From positions 1 to 64,000 of the forward strand of contig JADJRU010000020.1 in assembly GCA_016712105.1 (NCBI GenBank): a stretch of 64,000 nt of DNA, in the 5' to 3' direction. Below the pieces are notes generated by a model. That model had not been told where the DNA came from. It searched no databases and saw only the letters and a list, made by a program, of their open reading frames with translations. A program made the position numbers and the translations under genes. The DNA is from Ahniella sp. (GTDB lineage Bacteria > Pseudomonadota > Gammaproteobacteria > Xanthomonadales > Ahniellaceae). Positions 35,697-45,295 of the stretch are shown here, one piece after another. Position 1 is the stretch's first letter. Each line of letters begins with the position of its first letter.

Positions 35697-36337
35697 GATG
35701 ATTGGGCCAGTTCCAGTCGGGTCGCCGCACCGCGCATGGAAGGGCTCAGATAGAAGTGGCTGCCCAGCGGCACAAACCCGGCTTCATGGAAGACGCGCCG
35801 GTACCAACTGGCGTTTCGGAACATGAAACCATCGAGGTCGCCGACAAATTCGTCCCCGCGACAGAACACCTCGAAGAAACCAAGCCCGTGGCACAGTTCA
35901 TCGAACCCGGACAATCCGGCGACCAGGGTCTTGTTGGGCAGGTAGTGCATCACGTCCGAACAGATCAACAAGTCGTAGCTCCGGTCGAACCGCTGCTGCG
36001 CCAGGGCGCCAAAGTCGAGCAGGCGCAGGTTTCGTTTCATGCCGAAGCGTTCGATCGCGTATTCGCTGCTGTCGAGGCCGAGGTAGTGGCAGTTCGGTCG
36101 AAGTTGGGTGATGGCTTCGCCAAACACGCCTTCGCCACATCCGACATCGAGCACCGAGCGCAGCGGGCGCTCCAGATAGTGCTCGGTCACCGCCACGATC
36201 ATGTTGATCTTTCGCGCCATCGTCGCACTGTGTTTCACGCGCGTCCCGCTGTTGCGGTACCAGCGGTCGAAATAAGCCTGATCGTAGACCTTCGCGGTGG
36301 TCGGATCACTTGATCCGTCGGATGTGCGTTCGCTCAT
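35693..36337 (-). CDS. Class I SAM-dependent methyltransferase
   Basis: The protein has 214 residues with a Rossmann-type fold. Motif I is VLDVGCGEGVFGEAI; the next acidic strand is YLGLDSSEYAI; the DLLICSDVMHYLP region follows. There is no membrane segment. The substrate is not evident. It lies between a cyclophilin gene (9 bases upstream) and the GYF-RDD gene (4-base overlap), and this context does not point to a pathway. Confidence 0.85.
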   Translation of the reverse strand: MSERTSDGSSDPTTAKVYDQAYFDRWYRNSGTRVKHSATMARKINMIVAVTEHYLERPLRSVLDVGCGEGVFGEAITQLRPNCHYLGLDSSEYAIERFGMKRNLRLLDFGALAQQRFDRSYDLLICSDVMHYLPNKTLVAGLSGFDELCHGLGFFEVFCRGDEFVGDLDGFMFRNASWYRRVFHEAGFVPLGSHFYLSPSMRGAATRLELAQSS

Positions 36338-36346
36338 GATGGTGCC

Positions 36347-37258
36347 TCAGGGCGTCTGCCGAACCGGGATCGGGACGTTGCAGAGTTCGATACGCCCGGT
36401 CGGCTCCAGAAACCAGTCCTCGCGGCGGGTGCGTCGAGCTTCGACCAGTTGTTCGAACAGCGGCGTGTCGGTACGCAGCACCTGCAAAGCGCTGCGGTCT
36501 TTCGCGGGTGTGTCGGCAGCGAGGCGGATCGACTGGATCGGGGTCATCGTTTCCTTCTTGTCGATGAAGCCCAGAGCGGCCTTGCCGCGTTCGAGCGTGG
36601 TCAGCCGTTCCATGCCCGAGAGCACGCGTCCGACCAAGGTCACATTACGGTCGAGGTGGCGGGGCGCATGGCCGATCACCACGTAGAGCTCCGCGCCATT
36701 GCCTGAGTCGGAGGTATCCCCGCGACCGGCGCCGACCATGCCATAGCAGTGCGCCAGCCAGATTCGTTTGCCGCTGCCGGCCACGGGGAAACCCGGCGCT
36801 GATGCCGGCAAAACCCCGCATAAAGATCGCCATCGGGCAGCAGCAAAGGGCAGATCCGGCGAACGATCGAGGGCATATTCACCGTCGAGTTTTTCGGCTG
36901 CCTGGCCGAGTGACCGTTTGAGCTTCGGGTCTTCGGCGTTCGGGTCACCCCATTGAACGACATAGTTTTCCTGCACGCGCAGGATCGACAGTCCGTCAAA
37001 GTAACCCGCGCGCACGAGTGTCTTGATGTTGGCCACGTGGTTTGGCGCAAACTGCGGCGCCAGTTCGATGACCACCCGACCGGCGGCGAGGTCCAGATAG
37101 AGCGTCTGTTCCGGATCCGGATCACGCCAGTCTTCGGCGGTGGATGCCGCCAACAATTCGGCCATGCCGGGTGGTTTCGCGGGCGTGTCAGCCCTGGCTT
37201 GAAGCACGGTCAACAGCAGGGCCGGCAAAATGGCCAGCGCAGCCAGGCGAAGATCCAT
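36347..37258 (-). CDS. Secreted cyclophilin-type peptidyl-prolyl isomerase, locally frameshifted
   Basis: From the ATG at 37258 (GGAG 6 bases upstream) a signal peptide ends at QARA, followed by a cyclophilin domain with VVIELAPQFAPNHVANIKTL, ILRVQENYVVQWGDPN and HAPRHLDRNVTLVGRV. It should assist periplasmic protein folding. Between about 36785 and 36850 the protein in this frame is abnormal (AARWRSLCGVLPASAPG). The neighbouring frames give LPDGDLYAG and then FAGISAGFP, which fit the family. Three one-base insertions, one in a TTTT run, would explain this and return to frame. Confidence 0.88.
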   Translation of the reverse strand: MDLRLAALAILPALLLTVLQARADTPAKPPGMAELLAASTAEDWRDPDPEQTLYLDLAAGRVVIELAPQFAPNHVANIKTLVRAGYFDGLSILRVQENYVVQWGDPNAEDPKLKRSLGQAAEKLDGEYALDRSPDLPFAAARWRSLCGVLPASAPGFPVAGSGKRIWLAHCYGMVGAGRGDTSDSGNGAELYVVIGHAPRHLDRNVTLVGRVLSGMERLTTLERGKAALGFIDKKETMTPIQSIRLAADTPAKDRSALQVLRTDTPLFEQLVEARRTRREDWFLEPTGRIELCNVPIPVRQTP

Positions 37259-37326
37259 ACAAGACTCCGATTCATCGAACGCTGACCATATCGGAATTGC
37301 CGGGTACACGCGATAAGCTTCCGCCC

Positions 37327-37917
37327 ATGAACCATGCCCTGCCTCTGCCGCCGGCCCAGTTTGGCTTGAGATTGCCGCGCCCCCTGCTGATCGCGCTGAT
37401 CGGGTTGCCGGGTGCCGGCAAATCGTCGGTGGCGACCTACCTGGCCAGCCGGTTCCAGGTGCGCGTCGTCAACCGGGATCGCATCCGTGCGGCCATGTTT
37501 CCGGAGTGTGCCTACAGCCTGCCGGAAAAACGTGCCGCCTTTCAGGCGTTGATGCTGGCGATTGAAGTGAATTCCGCGCTGGGTGAATCGACGATCGTCG
37601 ATGGGATGACGTTTTCGCGGCGGTCCGATCTCGAGAAAGTCTCGGCGCTCGCGGGTCGATACGGGCTGACCATGGTACCGATCTGGCTCGACATCGATCC
37701 CGAGCTGGCTCGGCAACGGATTGCAGCCGATATTGCCGCCGGCCAGAACTCGCCGTTGGACCGGGTGCCCGAGCTGGTCGACTCCGTGCTCGAACGCTTT
37801 GAACGGCCGCCACCGACGGTGCCGGTCATCGACGCCGGAAAAGCGCGCGAACAGGTGTTTGCGTTGGCTGAGCGGGTTGTGCAGCAGCGCGCAGGGTTGC
37901 TCCGCTCCGGCAGTTGA
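37327..37917 (+). CDS. P-loop AAA_33-type ATP-binding protein (small-molecule kinase-like)
   Basis: The protein has 196 residues. A Walker A motif, IGLPGAGKSSVATYLA, is near residues 26-41. It is followed by VVNRDRIRAAMF and an ESTIVDGMTFSRRSDLEKV segment, a pattern shared with the AAA_33 group of predicted kinases. The substrate is unknown. It is divergent from the cyclophilin gene (69 bases between starts) and convergent with the nucleotidyltransferase-fold gene. Confidence 0.8.
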   Translation: MNHALPLPPAQFGLRLPRPLLIALIGLPGAGKSSVATYLASRFQVRVVNRDRIRAAMFPECAYSLPEKRAAFQALMLAIEVNSALGESTIVDGMTFSRRSDLEKVSALAGRYGLTMVPIWLDIDPELARQRIAADIAAGQNSPLDRVPELVDSVLERFERPPPTVPVIDAGKAREQVFALAERVVQQRAGLLRSGS

Positions 37918-37927
37918 TCCGCGCAGT

Positions 37928-38864
37928 TCAGGGTTTCCAGCGATGGACACCGATCCCCAGGAGTTCCGCGAGAAACACGCCTCGGGCAGTCCAGTCCGGC
38001 AACGCACGGGCATCCCGCCATAACGCGGAAAGTTTGCCGGGAACCCTTGTGGGCGCTTCGGTCGGGCAATCACCCCCGCCAAACAAGTAATCGGCCCAAG
38101 CCAGCCCGCGCGCCAAAACCGGTCCTTCGCCGCTTTTTTGGGCTTCGGCCATCGCTCTGGCGCGTGTGTCCGGGTCGGCACCGAGCAGGAACAGGTCATA
38201 CAGCCAGATCGCCCGCTGGTGGGCGTTCTTGTCCAGATGGACGGCCGCCAGCACGAGCGCATCGGCGGCACCAGGCCGATACAGTCGAGGCCAATCGGGG
38301 CAGGGCACCGACTGCGCAAGCACCCGTTCAAAGTCCAGATGTGGCAATCGCCATGGCCGGAAGAACGGCCGGACATGGACGTCGATGCCGACCGGCACCG
38401 ACATGCCCGCATCCAGAACCAGTTCAAAGCGTGCGAACCGGCTGCTCACGCCGGCGGTCAGGCGGCAGCCACGGTCACGGAGGCCGTCGACCATCGCTGC
38501 CAGATGTTCCGGTCGCACCCAAAGATCGATATCGGTCCGCTGTCGCAGCCAGGATTGGGGATAGACCTGGCGGGCCAGCGCCTCACCCTTGAACAGCAGC
38601 GCTTGATCGTCAAGACCGGCGAGACAGTCGTCAATTCGAGACAGAACCCGGGCATGCAGACTGTCACGCAAGCGCAATTCGGCCACGCGTCGGCGGCAGG
38701 CTGCGTTGTCTGTGTCCGACCCGGTCAGTCCCGGAATCAACAGCCAGCGCCAGCATCCTCCCGGTCGAGGATTCCGATGGCCTCCTATCCAGCGCCAGGT
38801 GTGTTGGGGCCCCGGCACCCAGTCGACGCATCAATTGCAAAAAAGCCGGGTTAAATTGGGTCAT
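37928..38864 (-). CDS. Nucleotidyltransferase-fold family protein, one apparent frameshift
   Basis: The core has the pattern of the uncharacterised nucleotidyltransferase family (NTP_transf_5): ALLFKGEALARQVYP, RQRTDIDLWVRPEHL (the DxD-like acidic pair), then a strand PVGIDVHVRPFF and AAVHLDKNAHQR. In the main frame the N-terminus is unusual. The other frame supplies a better start, MTQFNPAFLQLMRRLGAGAP at 38864. The two join at a GGGGCCCC run near 38808. The corrected length is about 311 residues. Relatives are often found in surface-polysaccharide or peptide-modification regions, but the function is unknown. No clear ribosome binding site is seen. Confidence 0.7.
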
Positions 38865-38870
38865 CAGGGG

Positions 38871-38899
38871 AGTGTAGCGTCCGGTGCTTCGGCTACACT
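38871..38899. promoter_or_regulatory. Inverted repeat between divergent genes
   Basis: A perfect 8-bp inverted repeat, AGTGTAGC and GCTACACT with a 13-base spacer, sits in the 59-base gap between the nucleotidyltransferase-fold gene and the secreted lamin-tail-like gene. It could be an operator for one or both divergent promoters, or a 5' UTR hairpin. GGAG at 38913-38916 serves the gene at 38924. Confidence 0.4.
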
Positions 38900-38923
38900 C
38901 CGCCAAAGCCGACGGAGTTCGAC

Positions 38924-40763
38924 ATGATTCGTAAGTTATTGCTGCTGAACCTTCTGGTTTGTGGATCTGCCTTCGCGCAGATTCCGGACTGGTTTGACCC
39001 CAATGAGTCGACCCAGCAGAATGCCGAGGGCGCCAAGAACGACGGGGCGAATCCGACGGACGCCACGCGCGGACTCATGGCCGCTGGCGAGGACCCCGCA
39101 CACAGTGTTCAGGCCGTCATCAAGGCGTTCAACACCTGCGATTCCGTCTACGACTCCGTGAAGGCCGCCGCCGGCAACGATCCGAACCGGGCTGGTGATC
39201 TCGTGCAGGCTGCGTCCGCCTCGGGCTCTTGCCCGTGCGCCGGCGAGAACATCTGGTCGGCCGCGCGACTTGAAGACCGCGTCCGCCTCGAGCACCGCCG
39301 GATTCCGGTGGAAATCTTTTCGCTGTGCGGATGTTCCGGTGCCGCAGCCCAGGCTGCTGCAACCGCAGTGCCGGATCAGGCCGACCGGATTCTCAGTGCT
39401 GCCTTAAACGCCAATCGCCGTCCAGGCGGAGTGGTCGACTCGCTTGGCCAGATCGGATCGAATCGCGGGCCGGTCGGGGGCGAGGGCGGTACGCTGACGC
39501 GTCGTGACGACCAGCAATGTGAGCAGGACGCCGATCCAACCGATACCTTCGATGCAACCGCCCTCTGGCAGCCGGGTTCAGTCGATCCCTCCACCATTCC
39601 GGCCACGCAGGCGCGAAATTGTGACTGGGACGAGGAAGACGAAGAGCGCAGTGGCGAACTCCAGGTCGACCAGTTTGTGGCCGACGGTGGCAACCATGCC
39701 CTGGTGCTGCACAACGGCACCCGCGACACGATCGATTTGTCGGGCGAGAACTATCAGGTCGAACTCTATTTCCCCGGAAGCAAGGAAGCGGGTCGTCGCG
39801 TCGCACTGAGTGGCGAAGTCCCGCCGAACGGTCTGTTCGTGGTCTCCAGCGAACAAAGCGGTTCTGCCTGGAAACAGCGCGCGAACCTCGTGGTGCCGTC
39901 GACTCTGATGCAACCTGCCGAAGCCGTGGTTCTGCGTCGTGGCCTCAACGATTCCGGTTGTGACTGCGCCCGGGTCACCGTGGCCGGCACGCTGAATGGT
40001 CTCGGTGCCGACGGCGAACAATGGCGTCAGGACAAACAGGACGAGCAGCAGGGTGAGGTCAAGCTGAAGAACGCCGACAGCATCGGTCAGGTGCGTCCGG
40101 AAGAGTACGAGCAGTCACAGTGGGTACCGCCTCTGGGTGCCGTGCCGCAGACACTCGCGCGTATCGATTCCGCCTGTCTGAATGATGCCGACGTGGCTGA
40201 TGACTTCACGAATGCGTCGAACAACTGAGTGCCGGTGATGCCGGGGCGGCAACTTCAATCCGGACTGTTCGGCCATGTCGAACGACGTGCTGATTGCTGA
40301 ATATGCCGCCGTGCAAGTACCGGATACCGATCAAGCCTGGCGGATGGTCGAGCTCTACAACAATACCGGTGTCCCGGTGGACCTGGGTGAGCAGGGTTAT
40401 GTCCTGGAAGTTTATGCAGCCGGTGAGCGTGAACCGCAATCGGCAACGGTTCTGAAAGGGAACGTCGACAATGGTGGCCGCTTCCTTGTCACCACGGATC
40501 GCGCGCCCAGTGAGCTGAAGGATCAGGCCCGCCTGATCGCGAATGAGTTGGCGGTGCCGAAGGTGGATGCCGTGGTGTTGCGTCGTCTGGCGGTGCGAAC
40601 CGGTAACCAGTGCGAAGCCGAAGTCGCTTCGGCACTGCGTACGCTTCCGCGGGCGCCGATTCCGCTTCAGCCGATCAATCCGCGTCCGCTCACGGGCACC
40701 CCTGATCCGGAAGACCTGCCGATCGACCCGGACCGTGGCGGCGAGATTGCCAGCCCCAACTGA
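38924..40763 (+). CDS. Secreted protein with two lamin-tail-like beta-sandwich domains, apparent frameshift between them
   Basis: The ATG at 38924 has GGAG upstream and a signal peptide ending AFAQ. An N-terminal Cys-rich region of about 200 residues follows. A first lamin-tail-like domain has DQFVADGGNHALVLHNGT, a later DLSGENYQVELYFPG segment and PAEAVVLRRGL. The first frame stops at 40228. From about 40250 another frame gives CSAMSNDVLIAEYAAVQ, MVELYNNTGVPVDLGEQGY and VDAVVLRRLAV, clearly a second copy of the same domain. I therefore read one protein of about 610 residues, with one or two shifts in 40215-40250. Such domains occur in extracellular and biofilm-associated proteins; the role is unknown. 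Confidence 0.72.
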
Positions 40764-40777
40764 TGTCTGATTGCCTG

Positions 40778-40816
40778 CATGGCCGGGGCGTTGCGCCCCG
40801 GCCATGTTCTTTTTGG
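40778..40816 (+). terminator. Strong rho-independent terminator
   Basis: A perfect 13-bp stem (CATGGCCGGGGCG with CGCCCCGGCCATG) has a 3-base loop, followed by TTCTTTTTG. It ends transcription of the lamin-tail-like gene and insulates the polysaccharide operon that begins at 40834. Confidence 0.92.
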
Positions 40817-40833
40817 GAAACGAAGAAACTCTC

Positions 40834-42189
40834 ATGATGCATGTCACCATTTTCGGAACCGGCTACGTCGGCCTGGTCACCGGTACTTGTCTCGCCGAAG
40901 TCGGCAACCTGGTCACCTGCGTCGATATCGACCAGATCAAGATCGATGGCCTCAATGCGGGGCGAATCCCGATTTTCGAGCCGGGTCTGGAAGACATGGT
41001 GCTGGCGAATGCCCGGTCCGGGCGCCTGAAATTCACGACCGATGCGCAGGCCGCCCTGGCTCAGGCGCAGATCATCTTCATCGCGGTGGGCACACCACCG
41101 GACGAGGATGGGAGTGCCGACTTGCGGCATGTGCTGGCCGTGGCCGGGACGATCGGAACGCACCTCGACCATTACGCCGTCGTCGTCAACAAGTCGACTG
41201 TTCCGGTGGGCACTGCCGACAAGGTCCAGGCGCGTATTGCGGCAGGATTGGCGGCGCGCGGGCAGAAGAGCGAGTTCGATGTCGTTTCGAACCCCGAATT
41301 CCTGAAGGAAGGGGATGCGGTCAAGGACTGCATGCGCCCGGACCGTATTGTCATCGGCAGTGACAGTGCCCGTGCGATCGAACTGTTGAAGCACCTGTAT
41401 GCACCGTTCAATCGCAATCATGAGCGATTGGTGCTGATGGACCTGCGTTCGGCCGAGCTCACGAAGTACGCGGCGAACGCCATGCTGGCCACCAAGATCA
41501 GCTTCATGAACGAGATCGCGAACATCGCCGAACGGGTTGGCGCCGATGTCGAGGCCGTCCGTCAGGGCATTGGCTCCGATCCACGAATCGGCTACGCCTT
41601 CATCTATCCGGGTGCCGGGTATGGCGGTTCGTGTTTTCCGAAGGATGTGCAGGCGCTTGAGCGTACTGCGCGCCAGTTCGGTTATCCGGCGCGGATCCTG
41701 GAAGCGGTCGAGGCGGTCAACGCCGATCAGAAACAGCGTGTGCTGGCCATGTTGCGCAGTCACTTCGGTTCGCTGAGCGGACGCACGTTTGCGCTTTGGG
41801 GCCTGGCGTTCAAACCCAATACCGACGACATGCGCGAAGCGCCGTCGCGGGTGGTGCTGCAAGACCTCTGGGCCGATGGCGCGCGTGTTCGCGCATTTGA
41901 TCCGGAGGCGGCACATGAGGCCAGTCGCATTTTCGGCGAACGCGATGACCTGACGCTGGTCGACGAGCCGTTCGCGGCGCTGGACGGTGCCGATGCGCTG
42001 ATCGTCATCACCGAGTGGAAGCAGTTCTGGGCTGCCGATCTCAAGGCCATCGCCACCCGGCTGAACACACCGGTCATCATCGATGGTCGCAACATCTTCG
42101 ATCCGCGCGCCGTCGAGGCCGCGGGAATCGCCTATTACGGGATCGGCCGCGGTCGCAGTGTCGTCCGCCCGAATTTTGTTGGAGCCTGA
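40834..42189 (+). CDS. ugd: UDP-glucose 6-dehydrogenase
   Basis: The 451-residue enzyme makes UDP-glucuronate with two NAD+. Seen are the NAD motif GTGYVGLVTGTCLAEVG, VNKSTVPVGTAD, NPEFLKEGDAV, the catalytic Cys in GYGGSCFPKD and a C-terminal LAFKPNTDDMREAPS segment. Two adjacent ATGs (40834, 40837) precede HVTIFGTGYVG, and upstream codons overlap the terminator. Its product feeds the decarboxylase encoded 2 bases downstream. Confidence 0.97.
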   Translation: MMHVTIFGTGYVGLVTGTCLAEVGNLVTCVDIDQIKIDGLNAGRIPIFEPGLEDMVLANARSGRLKFTTDAQAALAQAQIIFIAVGTPPDEDGSADLRHVLAVAGTIGTHLDHYAVVVNKSTVPVGTADKVQARIAAGLAARGQKSEFDVVSNPEFLKEGDAVKDCMRPDRIVIGSDSARAIELLKHLYAPFNRNHERLVLMDLRSAELTKYAANAMLATKISFMNEIANIAERVGADVEAVRQGIGSDPRIGYAFIYPGAGYGGSCFPKDVQALERTARQFGYPARILEAVEAVNADQKQRVLAMLRSHFGSLSGRTFALWGLAFKPNTDDMREAPSRVVLQDLWADGARVRAFDPEAAHEASRIFGERDDLTLVDEPFAALDGADALIVITEWKQFWAADLKAIATRLNTPVIIDGRNIFDPRAVEAAGIAYYGIGRGRSVVRPNFVGA

Positions 42190-42191
42190 GC

Positions 42192-43157
42192 ATGAGACAT
42201 TACGAATCGGTCAAGCGGATCCTCGTGACCGGCGGTGCCGGGTTTCTGGGATCACACCTGTGTGACCGATTGATCGCGCAGGGCCATGAGGTGGTCTGCG
42301 CCGATAACTTGTTCACCGGCAGCAAACGCAACATCACGCACCTGCTCGGACATCCACGATTCGAGTTCCTGCGCCACGACGTGACGCACCCGCTGTACAT
42401 CGAGGTCGACGAAATCTGGAATCTCGCGTGCCCGGCATCGCCGGTGCATTACCAGCATGATCCGGTCCAGACCACCAAGACCAGCGTACACGGCGCGATC
42501 AACATGCTCGGTCTGGCGAAGCGCCTGAAGGCAAGGATTTTCCAGGCTTCGACCAGCGAAGTGTATGGTGACCCGAAGATCCATCCGCAGCCCGAGAGTT
42601 ACGTCGGCAACGTCAATCCGATTGGCCCGCGGTCATGTTACGACGAAGGCAAACGCTGCGCCGAAACGCTCTTCTTCGACTACCACCGCCAGCACCAGTT
42701 GGAGATCAAGGTCGTACGGATCTTCAACACTTACGGGCCGCGGATGCATCCGAACGATGGGCGCGTGGTCTCGAACTTCATTGTTCAGGCCTTGCGCGGC
42801 GAGGACATCACGATCTATGGCGAGGGCCAGCAGACGCGCTCGTTCTGTTACGTCGATGACCTGCTCAACGGGTTCCTCGCTTTCATGGCGAGTCCGGCCG
42901 ACTTTGTCGGCCCGGTCAACATCGGCAATCCGGGTGAGTTCACGATCCGCGAACTCGCCGAAAAGGTCATCGCACAAACGGGGTCGAAATCCAGACTCTC
43001 GTTCAAACCACTCCCAGCCGACGACCCGACGCAGCGCCAACCGGACATCCGGCTCGCGCGCGAGCGACTGGGTTGGGAACCCACGGTGGCACTGGACGAG
43101 GGCCTCACGCGCACGATCCGCTATTTCGACGATCTGTTGTCCGGTCGTCTGGGCTGA
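42192..43157 (+). CDS. UDP-glucuronate decarboxylase (UDP-xylose synthase)
   Basis: The 321-residue extended SDR protein has GGAGFLGSHLCDRL for NAD binding, ASTSEVYGDP, the catalytic YDEGK motif and VRIFNTYGPRMHPNDGRVV. It closely follows the UXS pattern, and its position right after ugd supports conversion of UDP-glucuronate to UDP-xylose. An arginine-containing loop specific to UXS (NPIGPRSCYDEGKRCAE) is present. GGAG lies 7 bases before the ATG. A frame extending back to 42015 overlaps ugd and is not used. Confidence 0.93.
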   Translation: MRHYESVKRILVTGGAGFLGSHLCDRLIAQGHEVVCADNLFTGSKRNITHLLGHPRFEFLRHDVTHPLYIEVDEIWNLACPASPVHYQHDPVQTTKTSVHGAINMLGLAKRLKARIFQASTSEVYGDPKIHPQPESYVGNVNPIGPRSCYDEGKRCAETLFFDYHRQHQLEIKVVRIFNTYGPRMHPNDGRVVSNFIVQALRGEDITIYGEGQQTRSFCYVDDLLNGFLAFMASPADFVGPVNIGNPGEFTIRELAEKVIAQTGSKSRLSFKPLPADDPTQRQPDIRLARERLGWEPTVALDEGLTRTIRYFDDLLSGRLG

Positions 43158-43160
43158 GCC

Positions 43161-44150
43161 ATGGTGAAGAAGGTACTGGTGACAGGTGGGGCCGGTTTCA
43201 TCGGCAGTCATGTTTGCAAAGCCTTGGCCAAACGTGGTCATGAGCCCGTCGTCTATGACAACCTCAGTACCGGACATCGTGACTTGGTCCGGTACGGCCG
43301 CCTGATCGAAGGGGATGTCGGCGACGGTGAGCGGCTGCAGGCCATGCTCCGCAACGAACGGATCGATGCGGTCATCCATCTTGCTGGCCTGTGTTATCCA
43401 GCCGATTCCATGCGCGCACCCTTGGCCTATTACCAGCAGAACGTCCGCAACTCTCTGGTGTTGTGTGATGCCATGGCCGCAGCGGGTGTCGGAACACTGG
43501 TCTTCTCCAGTTCGTGTTCGGTGTACGGCCACGCAAGCGAAGCGGTCGACGAACAGGCCACGTTGTCACCCATGAGCCCGTATGCACGGTCGAAGATGCT
43601 GGTCGAGCAGATGTTGTCCGACATCGCCGTCGAACAGGATTGGACGGCCGTTTCCCTCCGTTACTTCAACGCAGCCGGCGCTGATCCGGACGGCGAACTC
43701 GGTGAATGGCATGAGCCCGAACCGCATCTGATTCCCCGGGTGCTGATGGCCGCGACGGGCACACTGGCCGAACTGGTGGTCCATGGTACGGACTATCCGA
43801 CCGCCGACGGCACCTGTGTGCGCGACTACTGTCACGTCACCGATCTCGCCGTGGCGCATGTGCTGGCGCTCGAACGGGTGCAGACCCGCGGTGCGCTGTC
43901 GATCTTCAATCTCGGTAATGAGCGGGGTTTTTCGGTGCTGGAGATCATCCAGGCCGTTGAAACCGAACTCGGTTTGACCGTGCCGGTTCGGTTGGCCGGG
44001 CGTCGTCCCGGAGATCCCGCCTCCGTGTCCGCCAGTTCACGCAAGGCCAGGGATGAACTTGGCTGGTCACCCCAGTACGCTTCCCTCACCGACATCATCC
44101 GGACCGCACACCGATCGCTCGCTGCGCGCCCAAACAGGACAAGCTCATGA
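43161..44150 (+). CDS. galE: UDP-glucose 4-epimerase
   Basis: The product has 329 residues. The SDR motifs are GGAGFIGSHVCKAL, HLAGLCYPADSM, SSSCSVYGHASE, the catalytic SPYARSK and ADGTCVRDYCHVTDLA, all typical of GalE. It interconverts UDP-glucose and UDP-galactose. It starts 3 bases after the decarboxylase gene and overlaps gmd by 4 bases. The region usually reading A.V.E (HLAAxKAVGES) is HLAGLCYPADSM here, so other UDP-hexose or UDP-pentose substrates, for example UDP-xylose/arabinose, cannot be excluded. Confidence 0.88.
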   Translation: MVKKVLVTGGAGFIGSHVCKALAKRGHEPVVYDNLSTGHRDLVRYGRLIEGDVGDGERLQAMLRNERIDAVIHLAGLCYPADSMRAPLAYYQQNVRNSLVLCDAMAAAGVGTLVFSSSCSVYGHASEAVDEQATLSPMSPYARSKMLVEQMLSDIAVEQDWTAVSLRYFNAAGADPDGELGEWHEPEPHLIPRVLMAATGTLAELVVHGTDYPTADGTCVRDYCHVTDLAVAHVLALERVQTRGALSIFNLGNERGFSVLEIIQAVETELGLTVPVRLAGRRPGDPASVSASSRKARDELGWSPQYASLTDIIRTAHRSLAARPNRTSS

Positions 44151-45295
44151 GTCAGGACGCCCCCATCAGAAAGACCGCGCTGATCACCGGCGTCACCGGC
44201 CAGGACGGTTCGTATCTTGCCGAGTTGCTGCTTGCGAAGGGCTACGAGGTGCATGGCATCAAACGGCGCGCGTCGAGCTTCAACACCGAACGTGTCGATC
44301 ATCTGTACCGCGACAAGAACGACGAGCGCCAGGGTCTTCGCCTGCATTACGGGGATGTCTCCGACTCCCTGTGCCTGCTGCGTTTGATCGAGTCTCTGCA
44401 GCCACACGAAATCTACAATCTCGCCGCGCAGAGCCATGTATCGGTGTCGTTCGAGAAACCCGAGTACACCGCGAACGCCGACGCGCTGGGCCCCTTGCGG
44501 ATGCTGGAAGCGATCCGGACGCTGGGACTGAAGGACCACACGCGTTTTTATCAGGCGTCCACGTCCGAGTTGTACGGCGGCATCCATCAGGTGCCGCAGA
44601 ACGAGGACACGCCGTTCCATCCGCGCTCACCGTATGGCGTCGCCAAACTCTATGGACACTGGATCACGGTGAATTACCGCGAGGCCTATGGGCTGTATGC
44701 GTGCAGCGGCATCCTGTTCAACCATGAGTCGCCGCGCCGGGGCGAAACCTTCGTCACGCGCAAGATCACGCGGGCACTGGCGCGCATGTGCCAAGGGCTC
44801 GACGAGGGATGTCTGCGCCTCGGCAACATGGATGCACGTCGTGACTGGGGTCATGCGCGCGACTACGTTGAAGCACAGTGGATGATGCTGCAGCAGGCGG
44901 CGCCGCGTGACTACGTCATCGCGACCGGCGAGCAGCACTCCGTGCGTGATTTTGTCGTGGCTGCCGCGCATGAACTGGGTATCGGCGTCGAGTTCAGCGG
45001 TGAGGGCGTGAACGAAGTCGGGCGGGTGGCCAGCATGCAACGTGAATGGCCGGGTTGCCGCGTGGGTGACTTGCTCGTGCAGATTGATCCGACTTATTTC
45101 CGGCCGGCCGAAGTGGACACGCTGCTCGGTGACGCCAGTCGCGCACGCGCGGAATTGGGTTGGACGCCGAGCACCTCATTTCATGAGCTGGTGGCGGAAA
45201 TGGTGAAGGCCGACCTGTGGCTCGCCGAACGCGAGCAAAAATTCGGGACCCATCGTTATCACGGCCCCGGGCGGGATGATGCGTATGGCAGCTGA
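44147..45295 (+). CDS. gmd: GDP-mannose 4,6-dehydratase
   Basis: The 382-residue enzyme makes GDP-4-keto-6-deoxymannose from GDP-mannose, the first step to GDP-L-fucose or GDP-rhamnose. GVTGQDGSYLAELLL, NLAAQSHVSVSFE, ASTSELYGGI, the YGVAKLYGHW catalytic motif and LGNMDARRDWGHARDYVEAQ are all family hallmarks. It is followed by a GDP-fucose synthase, so the likely product is GDP-L-fucose. It overlaps galE by 4 bases, and its end overlaps the start of fcl. Confidence 0.96.
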   Translation: MSQDAPIRKTALITGVTGQDGSYLAELLLAKGYEVHGIKRRASSFNTERVDHLYRDKNDERQGLRLHYGDVSDSLCLLRLIESLQPHEIYNLAAQSHVSVSFEKPEYTANADALGPLRMLEAIRTLGLKDHTRFYQASTSELYGGIHQVPQNEDTPFHPRSPYGVAKLYGHWITVNYREAYGLYACSGILFNHESPRRGETFVTRKITRALARMCQGLDEGCLRLGNMDARRDWGHARDYVEAQWMMLQQAAPRDYVIATGEQHSVRDFVVAAAHELGIGVEFSGEGVNEVGRVASMQREWPGCRVGDLLVQIDPTYFRPAEVDTLLGDASRARAELGWTPSTSFHELVAEMVKADLWLAEREQKFGTHRYHGPGRDDAYGS

